Positions 29,014-36,365 of a stretch of 64,000 nt of DNA are shown piece by piece. A program made the translations under genes and the position numbers. Origin of the DNA: Thomasclavelia spiroformis (GTDB lineage: Bacteria; Bacillota_I; Bacilli_A; Erysipelotrichales; Coprobacillaceae); contig JACJKV010000006.1 of NCBI GenBank assembly GCA_016901755.1, positions 1 through 64,000 of the forward strand. Direction: 5' to 3'. The notes beneath the pieces are model-generated. The model made no database searches and was not told the origin of the DNA. It worked only from the letters and a program-made list of their open reading frames with translations. How positions within the stretch are numbered: position 1 is the first letter of the stretch; every line of letters starts with the position of its first letter.

Positions 29014-30297
29014 CTATTTTCTAAATTCAACCATGGTCCTAAAACCTTCATCACCTAAAAAGCTGATTTTTCCATCAAGAATCGCAACTCTTTCCTGCAT
29101 CTGTTTTAAGCCATAGCCATAATGAATATCTTTACAGCCAATTCCATTATCCTGAATGATCAGCATATATTTATAGTCATCATTAAACATATTAATTTCC
29201 ACTGCTGTGGCCTTGCCATGTCTTAAAGCATTGGTAATTGACTCCTGAATGATCCTGAAAATAATATCTTCTTTCGTCTTTTCCAGATCAGCCTGATCCC
29301 ACTCATAATACAGATCAATTTTCAGTTTGGATACATCTTCAAATTCCCTGATCATCTTTTCTAACGCCCCTTTTAAAGAAGTTTCCTCCAATGCTCCAGG
29401 ACGCAGTTTATTTAAAGAACCTCTAACATCTTTAATACCCTGTCTGACCACATCACTGACAATATCCAGCTGATGCTTAGTTTTTTCCTGATCGATACTG
29501 ATCAAAACACGACAGGCATCAACACCTGCCAGGATACCCGTAAGGGCGTGGCCCAAAGTATCATGAATTTCTCGTGAAATTCTTTTTCTTTCATTATCTT
29601 CACCTATTTTTTCCGTAAGAGCAGCATAATTTTTCAGCTGTTCATTAACCTGTGATACATATTCCAGTTCAGCGCTGATATGTTCTTTTTCCTTTTCCTG
29701 AACGAAAAGATACGCTATCAGAAAGAGGAAAAACAGCACAATATTAAAAATGACCAGTAGATTCTTAAAAAAATAAATCATTGTTACCATGGTCATCGGC
29801 AAATAACTGATATACGTTTCTAAAGCCGGCAATGACACAAACATCGACAGCAGCTCATAGTCCGTCAGCATAAAAATAATACCATAAAGCAGACAGGCAA
29901 AAATCTGATGCTGAAAAGTCTTCGTGTTAAAAATAATATCAGCTAACACAACCAGAATGATTCCATTATAGCTGCCGTTAAGTCGATAAATAACAAAAAC
30001 TGCCAGGACCAGTTCCCCATAAAAAATAAGATTATATTTCTGTTTCAAAGCCTGGAAATATTCCATTTTGATCATACAGATAATAATCAGACATAACGCA
30101 ATTGCTTCAAAAAAAGTCTTTTGCGGTGAAAGCGGAATAGATGATATTTTTTCCAGAAAAATGCGTTCATAGCCATTATTACAAATGTAATCCGTAGCTA
30201 CCAGAAAAATAGACGCATTAAAAATAATAATAATAAAATTAAGCAGCAGCTGCATATCCTGTATCATATGTACATGTTTAAATTTTAGTGAATTCAT
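29014..30297 (-). CDS. Sensor histidine kinase (HisKA_3/NarL type)
   Basis: 427 residues from the ATG that overlaps the upstream stop (TAATG). The N-terminal half has six to seven membrane helices (about 15-205) with little extracellular sequence. A coiled region leads to the phospho-acceptor motif REIHDTLGHALTG near residue 245, and then an HATPase_c domain with NALRHG and DNGIGC. Because it lacks its own outer sensor domain, it probably reads the state of the membrane-anchored sugar-binding protein encoded immediately upstream. Confidence 0.93.
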   Translation of the reverse strand: MNSLKFKHVHMIQDMQLLLNFIIIIFNASIFLVATDYICNNGYERIFLEKISSIPLSPQKTFFEAIALCLIIICMIKMEYFQALKQKYNLIFYGELVLAVFVIYRLNGSYNGIILVVLADIIFNTKTFQHQIFACLLYGIIFMLTDYELLSMFVSLPALETYISYLPMTMVTMIYFFKNLLVIFNIVLFFLFLIAYLFVQEKEKEHISAELEYVSQVNEQLKNYAALTEKIGEDNERKRISREIHDTLGHALTGILAGVDACRVLISIDQEKTKHQLDIVSDVVRQGIKDVRGSLNKLRPGALEETSLKGALEKMIREFEDVSKLKIDLYYEWDQADLEKTKEDIIFRIIQESITNALRHGKATAVEINMFNDDYKYMLIIQDNGIGCKDIHYGYGLKQMQERVAILDGKISFLGDEGFRTMVEFRK

Positions 30298-31250
30298 TAC
30301 TGCCACCCCGAAATTGTATATTCATCAATATTACTTTTTTCAATCATCGATACTGGTATGATGATTTCTTTTTGATAATCCTTTTTATTTTTCATCTGAT
30401 AGACCACCTCAATAGCTTTCTTTCCCATTTCAATCGGTGACTGTGAAGCGGTCGCCATAGCACTGTCAGAAGAGCTGATCAGCTTTTTCATATCTGGTGA
30501 GCCATCAACCCCATAAACCAGTACCTGATTTAAATGACTTTCTTCCAAGGCAGCCAATGCCCCTAAAGCACTAGGATCATTCAAAGCCATTACCACCTGA
30601 AAATTATCATCTGCAGCTATCATTTCTCGCATTTTTGGTAAAGCAATCTCTGTCTGTCCCAGACAGTCAGCACGATTAATGACCTGATATTGAGGGTAAC
30701 CCTCTATCGTATCCAGAAACCCCTGGATACGATCAACTGCTGAAATAACCGAATTATGTTCCAGTAAAACGATATGAGCCTGTTTCAGATGAGACATCAT
30801 ATGTCTGGCACATTGTACCCCGGCATCATAATTATTAGAAACGATCGTACAGTCAGCCAGTTCTTCATTCTGTAAAGGGGCATCTATAACAATAATACGA
30901 ATACCTTCCGCTTTAGCATTCTGTAAAGCAGCTTCAATATGAGAAGAATTAACAGGATTAATAATCAGATAATCTATTTTCATTTTAATAAAATCATTGA
31001 TCTGTTCAATCTGCTTTGTTTCATTTAATGCCGGATCCCTGACATAAAGAATATCGTTTTTTTCATTCACAGCCTTTTCAATTTCATTGGTAATAACCTG
31101 ATAAAATGTATTATTCATTGTCATATAAGTGACGCCAATTTTAATTTGCTTACCATCATGATCAAACTGAATCGTACAGTAAAGCGATAAAGCTACAGCC
31201 AGACATAAACAAATACAGATCTGCAAGATATACTGCTTCATCTTCGTCAT
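30297..31250 (-). CDS. Membrane-anchored RbsB-like sugar-binding protein
   Basis: 317 residues from the ATG at 31250; a GTG at 31274 in frame is an alternative. One N-terminal hydrophobic helix (6-24) without a proper lipobox is followed by a type I periplasmic-binding fold (Peripla_BP_4) containing IGVTYMTMNN, IIVIDAPL and VYGVDGSPD. No ABC transporter genes are near. It is the first gene of the operon and overlaps the histidine kinase start by one base. This layout resembles the XylFII-LytS type sensors of Clostridium, where a tethered binding protein signals sugar to the kinase. Ligand unknown. Confidence 0.88.
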   Translation of the reverse strand: MTKMKQYILQICICLCLAVALSLYCTIQFDHDGKQIKIGVTYMTMNNTFYQVITNEIEKAVNEKNDILYVRDPALNETKQIEQINDFIKMKIDYLIINPVNSSHIEAALQNAKAEGIRIIVIDAPLQNEELADCTIVSNNYDAGVQCARHMMSHLKQAHIVLLEHNSVISAVDRIQGFLDTIEGYPQYQVINRADCLGQTEIALPKMREMIAADDNFQVVMALNDPSALGALAALEESHLNQVLVYGVDGSPDMKKLISSSDSAMATASQSPIEMGKKAIEVVYQMKNKKDYQKEIIIPVSMIEKSNIDEYTISGWQ

Positions 31251-31341
31251 AACATCTTCCCTGATGCTGGTCACTATACCGGCATTTCCCTTTCTTTAGA
31301 CCTTATACTTATTTTATTAATTTTTTGTTAGATAGTAAATA

Positions 31342-31397
31342 TGACAATTGTCACATTATTTCGACAAATGTCACATTTCATCACGAACATATTGTCA
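31342..31397 (-). promoter_or_regulatory. Operator cluster upstream of the sensor operon
   Basis: Perfect dyad TGACAATTGTCA (31342-31353), a second close copy CGACAAATGTCA (31362-31373) exactly 20 bp away, and a half site TTGTCA (31392-31397) further out. A weak -10 TATAAG (31302-31307) would place the two good sites near -53 and -73. Identity with the site upstream of the PTS operon suggests a common activator and autoregulation. Confidence 0.65.
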
Positions 31398-31419
31398 AAA
31401 AAAAGAATTTCACTACAAT
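31392..31419 (+). promoter_or_regulatory. Plus-strand promoter of the candidate small RNA
   Basis: TTGTCA (31392-31397) and TACAAT (31414-31419) with 16 bp spacing, divergent from the sensor operon. The -35 coincides with the outermost half site of the operator cluster, so it may be coordinately regulated. Confidence 0.5.
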
Positions 31420-31425
31420 AAAAAC

Positions 31426-31516
31426 TGTAAATAGGGCATTACCTTTTGACATATTTTTTCCATTCCTGACCCTATTTCACGCACCACACGAAAACCATCC
31501 GGTTTTCTTTTTTTTT
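31426..31516 (+). ncRNA. Candidate small non-coding RNA, about 90 nt
   Basis: A transcript from the promoter at 31392-31419 would contain an 8-bp stem AAATAGGG (31429-31436)/CCCTATTT (31470-31477) and end at a dedicated terminator, GAAAACC/GGTTTTC (31490-31507) followed by ten T residues. There is no ATG in the transcript and no other plus-strand gene for that terminator to serve. I know no Rfam family that matches. Existence is inferred from promoter, fold and terminator together. Confidence 0.5.
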
Positions 31517-31519
31517 ACA

Positions 31520-31550
31520 AAAAAAGAACTCTGGCAATGCCAAAGTTCTT
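31520..31550 (-). terminator. Terminator after tpiA
   Basis: AAGAACTCTGGC/GCCAAAGTTCTT stem with a 3-nt loop and one wobble pair. T runs follow on both strands, so it can also stop plus-strand transcription. It begins 9 bp after the tpiA stop. Confidence 0.85.
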
Positions 31551-31558
31551 TTTCATAA

Positions 31559-32302
31559 TTAATCTAATGCAGCGATCATTGCTTTATATGAATCTTCAAC
31601 TAATGAAGCTCCACCAACTAAAGCACCATCGATATCTGGCTGTTCTAATAAAGCTTTTAAACCTTCAGGTTTAACTGAACCACCATATTGAATTCTTACT
31701 TCATCAGCAACTTCCTGACCATATAAATCAGCCATGACGCTTCTGATATAAGCACAAACATCCTGTGCGATTTCATTAGTAGCAGTTTTTCCAGTTCCAA
31801 TTGCCCAAACTGGTTCATAAGCGATGACAGCTTTTGCTGCACATTTTGGACATACATCTTTAAATGCAGCAACAGTCTGAGTTTTAACAACATCTTTAGT
31901 AATACCTTTTTCATATTCTTCTAAAGTTTCACCAACACAAACGATTGGCGTGATGTCGTTTTTAAAAGCCTGTAACATTTTAGCGTTAACTGTTTCATCA
32001 GTTTCACCAAAATACTGTCTTCTTTCAGAATGTCCAATAATTGTCCATTCAATTCCGATTTCTTTTAACATAGCTGCACTTACTTCACCAGTGTAAGCTC
32101 CACTGTCTTTAAAATGTACGTTTTCAGCAGCTACGATTAAGTTTTTAGCGTTTTCTTTAGCAGCAGCTAAAGCTAAATATGGAGTAGCAATTCCCCAGTC
32201 AGCTTTATCAGTTACTGCAGGATCTACTGCTTCAACAAAAGCTTTTGTTTCAGCAATAGTTTTATTCATTTTCCAGTTTCCTACGATAATTGGTTTTCTC
32301 AT
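31559..32302 (-). CDS. tpiA: Triosephosphate isomerase
   Basis: 247 residues. It interconverts dihydroxyacetone phosphate and glyceraldehyde 3-phosphate in glycolysis. Catalytic residues are visible: Lys in GNWKMN, His in IIGHSERR, and Glu in AYEPVWAIGTG. The phosphate loop GGSVKPE is also visible. It follows pgk by 18 bp. gapA, often in the same operon, is not next to them. Confidence 0.98.
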   Translation of the reverse strand: MRKPIIVGNWKMNKTIAETKAFVEAVDPAVTDKADWGIATPYLALAAAKENAKNLIVAAENVHFKDSGAYTGEVSAAMLKEIGIEWTIIGHSERRQYFGETDETVNAKMLQAFKNDITPIVCVGETLEEYEKGITKDVVKTQTVAAFKDVCPKCAAKAVIAYEPVWAIGTGKTATNEIAQDVCAYIRSVMADLYGQEVADEVRIQYGGSVKPEGLKALLEQPDIDGALVGGASLVEDSYKAMIAALD

Positions 32303-32320
32303 GATAATATGATCTCCTTA

Positions 32321-33505
32321 TTATTTATCATCAATTGCAGCGATACCTGGAAGAACTTTACCTTCCATGTATTCTAATGAAGCTCCACCACCTGTAGAGA
32401 TGTGAGAAACTTTATCTTTATATCCTAATTTCATAACAGCAGCAGCACTGTCTCCACCACCGATAATAGTATTTGCACCATCTAAGTTAGCTAATGCTTC
32501 GCATACTTCAATTGTTCCTTTTGCGAATGTATCCATTTCAAATACACCCATTGGTCCATTCCAGATAACTGTTTTAGCACCTTCTAATGCTTTTTTGATA
32601 TTTTCAACAGATTTTGGTCCGATGTCTAATCCCATGTATCCATCAGGAATGTCACCTTCAACAACTTTGATATCTCCTTCTTCAGAGAATGCATTATTAA
32701 CAACAGCATCAACTGGTAATAATAATTTATCTCCAGCTTTAGCCATGATATCTTTAGCAACCTGTACTCTGTCTTCTTCTAATAAAGAATTTCCAACTTT
32801 CATACCTTTAGCTACGTTGAATGTGTATGACATACCACCACCAACGATAACTTTGTCAGCGATTTTTAATAAGTTTTCGATAACTAAGATCTTATCAGAA
32901 ACTTTAGCTCCACCAAGGATCGCAACCATTGGTCTTTCAGGATCATTAACTGCTTTTCCGATGTAGTTAATTTCTTTTTCTACTAAGAAACCAACTGCTG
33001 ATGGTAAATGAGCAGGGATTCCAGCTGTAGAAGCATGTGCTCTATGAACAGAACCGAATGCATCTTCAACAAATACATCACCTAAAGATGCCCAGTAAGC
33101 ACCTAATTCAGGATCATTTTTGCTTTCACCTTTTTCATAACGTGTATTCTGTACTAAAATAACTTGTCCGTTATCTGCGTTTTTAACTGCTTCTTCTAAT
33201 TCAGCTCCACGAGTGCAGTCAACAAATTTAACATCTTTTCCTAATAATTCAGCTAATCTAGGAGCAACAACTGCTAAATTATTTTTAGCTTTGTCTTCTT
33301 CAGTTTTTACTTTTCCTAAATGTGAGAATAAAACAATAGCTTTAGGAGACTGATCTAATAAATATTTGATTGTAGGTAATGCTGCTACAATACGATTATC
33401 ATTAGTAATTTCTCCTGTGTCTTTACTTCTTGGTACGTTGAAGTCAACACGAACTAAGACAGTTTTTCCAGTGACTTCAATATCTTTAACTGTTTTTTTA
33501 TCCAT
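32321..33505 (-). CDS. pgk: Phosphoglycerate kinase
   Basis: 394 residues, normal length. It makes ATP from 1,3-bisphosphoglycerate. The N-terminal substrate loop VRVDFNVP, the HLGK region, and the C-terminal nucleotide-binding NGPMGVFE and GGGDSAAA motifs are present. It is first in a pgk-tpiA operon behind a consensus promoter. Confidence 0.98.
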   Translation of the reverse strand: MDKKTVKDIEVTGKTVLVRVDFNVPRSKDTGEITNDNRIVAALPTIKYLLDQSPKAIVLFSHLGKVKTEEDKAKNNLAVVAPRLAELLGKDVKFVDCTRGAELEEAVKNADNGQVILVQNTRYEKGESKNDPELGAYWASLGDVFVEDAFGSVHRAHASTAGIPAHLPSAVGFLVEKEINYIGKAVNDPERPMVAILGGAKVSDKILVIENLLKIADKVIVGGGMSYTFNVAKGMKVGNSLLEEDRVQVAKDIMAKAGDKLLLPVDAVVNNAFSEEGDIKVVEGDIPDGYMGLDIGPKSVENIKKALEGAKTVIWNGPMGVFEMDTFAKGTIEVCEALANLDGANTIIGGGDSAAAVMKLGYKDKVSHISTGGGASLEYMEGKVLPGIAAIDDK

Positions 33506-33528
33506 CTTTATAATTCCTCCATGGTAAA

Positions 33529-33557
33529 ATTATATCATCTATAATCATTGTTTTCAA
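33529..33557 (-). promoter_or_regulatory. pgk-tpiA promoter
   Basis: TTGAAA (33552-33557) and TATAAT (33529-33534) with 17 bp spacing. The start codon of pgk is 24 bp beyond the -10, so the leader is short and there is no room for a riboswitch. Confidence 0.85.
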
Positions 33558-33590
33558 TCAGTTTTCATATGATATTATGAGGTGAAAATT

Positions 33591-33896
33591 ATGAATAACA
33601 ACAATAAAATACCCATTTCCAGACTAACATCTATTCTGAATAAAAACTATCAGTTTGTAGATTTACGAGATCCCTATGAATATAAGAAACTGCATCTGCA
33701 GAACTTCATCAATATTCCCTATGAACAGTTTGATCTCAATCATTATCATTTTTCCAAAAAAGAACCTTTGATCCTTATATGTTACAGTGGAGGACAATCG
33801 CAGAAACTCGCCAACAGTTTACGAAAACAGGGATACCAGGCCTACAGCATTGAAGGTGGCTTTTATACGATCATGCACCAAAAGCAGACCGCTTAG
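33591..33896 (+). CDS. Single-domain rhodanese-like protein
   Basis: 101 residues from the ATG at 33591, with GAGGTG as ribosome site; a GTG nine bases earlier is less likely. The rhodanese fold is indicated by FVDLRDPYEYKKLHL near 25-39 and the active-site loop ICYSGGQS. The catalytic Cys accepts sulfane sulfur. Physiological role unknown. It is divergent from pgk and convergent with the first MerR gene, whose stop lies 15 bp away, so little room remains for a terminator between them. Confidence 0.88.
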   Translation: MNNNNKIPISRLTSILNKNYQFVDLRDPYEYKKLHLQNFINIPYEQFDLNHYHFSKKEPLILICYSGGQSQKLANSLRKQGYQAYSIEGGFYTIMHQKQTA

Positions 33897-33910
33897 TCTG
33901 CTTTCATTGA

Positions 33911-34858
33911 CTATCCATACAGCCAGCAAATAATAAAAGCGATTAACGCTATCACCGCTAATAAGACAGTCCATTTATATCTTAATATTTTAGCTTCATC
34001 AAAAATATCAGATATTTCTGTTTCCTCTTTTCTGATGTCTGAGGTGACACGTTTTACCTGTGGAATGATTTCAAAACTGCGTGGATTATCAATATGAAAT
34101 TCTTTTTGCCATGCTTTCAGATGTGACATCAAAACTTTTTCTAACTGCGGGCGTGAAGTATTTTTTTGAAAAATCTCAATCAGTCCTAAAGGATCTTCCA
34201 CCTGCGGCAACGATGATAACTTGGCCATGATTTGATCCATATGATCCAATGATGTACTTTCATACTGATAAATCACTCCTTTGATTTCGATATCAAGATC
34301 AATATAAAAATATGTTGGCAAACCAATACGATTTCTTTCAACTGATGTGATCTTGCCATCTTTTAGACTTTGTGAAGAGATTCTCGTACATAGCGATAAT
34401 CTGATCTTTTCAATTTCATCATATCGAAATGTCAGATCATTGTGAGTCTGATAGTAGTCATATATAGTCATATCATTTTCCTTAAAGCAGACATAGATTT
34501 CATTTTTGTATTTTTCAGGAACATCAAGAAAGCCAAAATAGGCTTTTTTGCGATCAAGAGTTTGTACGATGATGTCAATGGTCCTCTTTTTATGATCGAT
34601 TATCCTTTCCAAATACTTCTTTTTCTGAACCATCAGATCAGAAATAGAAATCGTTCCGGCAAATAATTGTTTAATTTCATCAATCGTAAACTCTATTGAG
34701 CGAAAAAACATGATGATCTCAATAATTCGAACATCCTCCTCACTGTAATGACGATAACCATTTTCATCTCGTAATGGTTTAACCAAACCTTCTTTTTCAT
34801 AAAAGCGCAGTGTATCTTTAGTGATGCCTAATCGTTTTTCCAGTTCTTTTGTTTTCAT
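33911..34858 (-). CDS. MerR-family regulator with C-terminal membrane anchor
   Basis: 315 residues. The N-terminal MerR winged helix (1-70) contains ITKDTLRFYEKEGL and GYRHYSEED. A coiled-coil helix follows (75-110). A middle region (125-280) of unknown fold contains FRYDEIEKIRLSL, which recalls bacterial PH-like domains. The last 20 residues form a single membrane helix. A membrane-tethered MerR protein is unusual. The paralogue at 35131 also has membrane segments. Its promoter has the 19-bp spacer typical of MerR control, so it is likely autoregulated. Confidence 0.85.
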   Translation of the reverse strand: MKTKELEKRLGITKDTLRFYEKEGLVKPLRDENGYRHYSEEDVRIIEIIMFFRSIEFTIDEIKQLFAGTISISDLMVQKKKYLERIIDHKKRTIDIIVQTLDRKKAYFGFLDVPEKYKNEIYVCFKENDMTIYDYYQTHNDLTFRYDEIEKIRLSLCTRISSQSLKDGKITSVERNRIGLPTYFYIDLDIEIKGVIYQYESTSLDHMDQIMAKLSSLPQVEDPLGLIEIFQKNTSRPQLEKVLMSHLKAWQKEFHIDNPRSFEIIPQVKRVTSDIRKEETEISDIFDEAKILRYKWTVLLAVIALIAFIICWLYG

Positions 34859-34880
34859 ACCACCATCTCCTTCTACTTAA

Positions 34881-34911
34881 AGTTTAAGGTATGGTCTAAG
34901 ACCATGGTCAA
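34881..34911 (-). promoter_or_regulatory. MerR-type promoter with 19-bp spacer (first MerR gene)
   Basis: TTGACC (34906-34911) and TAAACT (34881-34886) are 19 bp apart. The spacer holds the dyad ATGGTC/GACCAT, and GACCATGGTC overlaps the -35. MerR activators untwist such over-long spacers, so this is an expected autoregulatory site. Confidence 0.75.
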
Positions 34912-34913
34912 GA

Positions 34914-34945
34914 AAAAAGAAAAGAATTTACAAAACTGTAAATTC
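34914..34945 (-). terminator. Terminator of the 38-residue peptide gene
   Basis: Perfect GAATTTACA/TGTAAATTC stem with a 4-nt loop, then TTTTCTTTTTT on the minus strand, 14 bp after the small gene. It separates that gene from the MerR promoter downstream. Confidence 0.8.
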
Positions 34946-34958
34946 TCTGCTTTTATTA

Positions 34959-35075
34959 TTAGTTTCTTTTGAATTTTTCCTTGATTTTAGCAACTCTGTC
35001 TGAGTTTGCTGATCCTATTTTCAATACAGCCAGTAATGATCCAACAGCTGTTAAAACAATTAACGCTTTTTTCAT
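34959..35075 (-). CDS. 38-residue single-helix membrane peptide
   Basis: ATG at 35075 with AAGGAGA nine bases upstream, stop at 34959. The peptide begins MKKALIVLTAVGSLLAVLK, a membrane helix of about 17 residues, followed by a basic tail ending in EKFKRN. It has its own terminator. It lies between two membrane-associated MerR regulators, so it may be a regulated small protein or a signal for one of them. No family is recognised. Confidence 0.65.
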   Translation of the reverse strand: MKKALIVLTAVGSLLAVLKIGSANSDRVAKIKEKFKRN

Positions 35076-35130
35076 CTCTACTATCTCCTTATATATGCTC
35101 TAATACATATTTTTATTATATGGGGATTTG

Positions 35131-36231
35131 TTAAGATTTTCTACTGTTTTTATGATAAATTTTTTCAAAATAGTCGTATCCTTTTAATTTATCCTGTTCA
35201 TAGTAGCCAATCACATCATCCTGCGCATATATTTCGACATTTTTACATCTTAAGATCTGATAAGCCGTACGGCTATCCTCACCAAATGATAACCCCGACG
35301 CAATATCATATTCAAAACCATCTTTAAAGATAAAATGAAATTCTGGAACATACACTGTCCATAATCCACGATACGCTGTCATACTTTGAAAATAAAGCTT
35401 GATTTCGACATGATCGATATCCGCCCACTGATATCTTCTGTTTTCTGGATTATCTTTTTTTGTCAGCATGCTTTTTAAAATTTTTTTTCGATCCTGATAA
35501 CGATAACTGCAGATCAGCAGCCCACGATCCGTTAATTCAATATAATCCTGTTTAGATGATTTACGGATAGCCAGTATCGTCAGCAAAACAAAAACCAGTA
35601 TCGTGATTATGGCTGTATTCAACAAATTGGTTTCAAAAAACGGAATGTATATATTTTTTGCAGCCTGAGCCATAGCATCATTTACATAGCCAAAAATACT
35701 AGGAATACCAATACCAATTAAAGCCCCAATCAATATCGAATAGGCAATACCAAAAGGAATATAACCTAATAAATCCTTTAATTGACAACGAGCTCCAATG
35801 ACGACAGTATTACTACCCTTAAAATAACCAAAGATTTTCTGAATCGTATTTTTTGTTTTTTCTAGTTCGTGACTTTTATTCATTTGCTGTTTTTCAATAA
35901 AATCCTCCATCAGTGGCAATTCCTGAGCATTGAGTTTCTGACAGAGTTCTTTAACTGCCTGTAAAGACTGCATCTGCAAATCGATGGTTTTCAGATGTTC
36001 TTTTAAAACATCCTGAAATGTTTTTTCTTCCGACAGAATGGCCTGAATATCACCAAGAGGAATTTCCATTTCTCGCAAAAATCTGATTTTATTCAGCTTT
36101 TTAATATCTTCTTCACTATAATGACGATAACCATTTTCATCTCTTTGTGGTTTGATCAGATTCATCTTTTCATAATATCTTAATGTATAAGAAGATATGT
36201 TTAACTGTTTTTCTACTTCATTGATTTTCAT
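35131..36231 (-). CDS. MerR-family regulator with two internal membrane helices
   Basis: 366 residues. An N-terminal MerR winged helix (ISSYTLRYYEKMNLI, GYRHYSEED) is followed by a coiled coil (75-120). Two membrane segments lie near 155-180 and 203-223. A cytosolic C-terminal domain then contains ITDRGL-like and YQWADIDHVEIKLY segments, similar to a bacterial PH fold. It is a paralogue of the regulator at 33911. The signal is unknown; membrane stress or a membrane-bound ligand is a reasonable guess. The promoter has a 19-bp spacer. Confidence 0.85.
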   Translation of the reverse strand: MKINEVEKQLNISSYTLRYYEKMNLIKPQRDENGYRHYSEEDIKKLNKIRFLREMEIPLGDIQAILSEEKTFQDVLKEHLKTIDLQMQSLQAVKELCQKLNAQELPLMEDFIEKQQMNKSHELEKTKNTIQKIFGYFKGSNTVVIGARCQLKDLLGYIPFGIAYSILIGALIGIGIPSIFGYVNDAMAQAAKNIYIPFFETNLLNTAIITILVFVLLTILAIRKSSKQDYIELTDRGLLICSYRYQDRKKILKSMLTKKDNPENRRYQWADIDHVEIKLYFQSMTAYRGLWTVYVPEFHFIFKDGFEYDIASGLSFGEDSRTAYQILRCKNVEIYAQDDVIGYYEQDKLKGYDYFEKIYHKNSRKS

Positions 36232-36269
36232 TATGCTGATCCTCCTTATATTTCTCTTTTGACACTATT

Positions 36270-36300
36270 ATCATAGTCTTTAGAGTTACTCTAATGTCAA
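36270..36300 (-). promoter_or_regulatory. MerR-type promoter with 19-bp spacer (second MerR gene)
   Basis: TTGACA (36295-36300) and TATGAT (36270-36275) with 19 bp between. The dyad TTAGAGT/ACTCTAA fills the spacer. The operator differs from that of the first MerR gene, so the two regulators probably recognise different sites. Confidence 0.8.
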
Positions 36301-36325
36301 GCCTTATCCCAATATTTCCTTGGAA

Positions 36326-36358
36326 ATAAAAAAGAATAAGCATGAAACACTTATTCTT
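36326..36358 (-). terminator. Terminator of the branched-chain amino-acid operon
   Basis: AAGAATAAG/CTTATTCTT stem of 9 bp with a 9-nt loop, followed by TTTTTATTT on the minus strand, eight bases after the ilvB stop. Confidence 0.8.
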
Positions 36359-36365
36359 CTTAATA

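Noticed and set aside
27069-31250. Lipoprotein signal sequences for the two solute-binding proteins
   Set aside because: The cysteines near the helices are preceded by Val or Tyr instead of Gly, Ala or Ser, so a lipobox is not supported.
31325-31558. 77-codon plus-strand ORF near the sensor operon
   Set aside because: It spans two terminators and the operator cluster and lacks a ribosome site; the region is better explained as regulatory DNA plus a small RNA.
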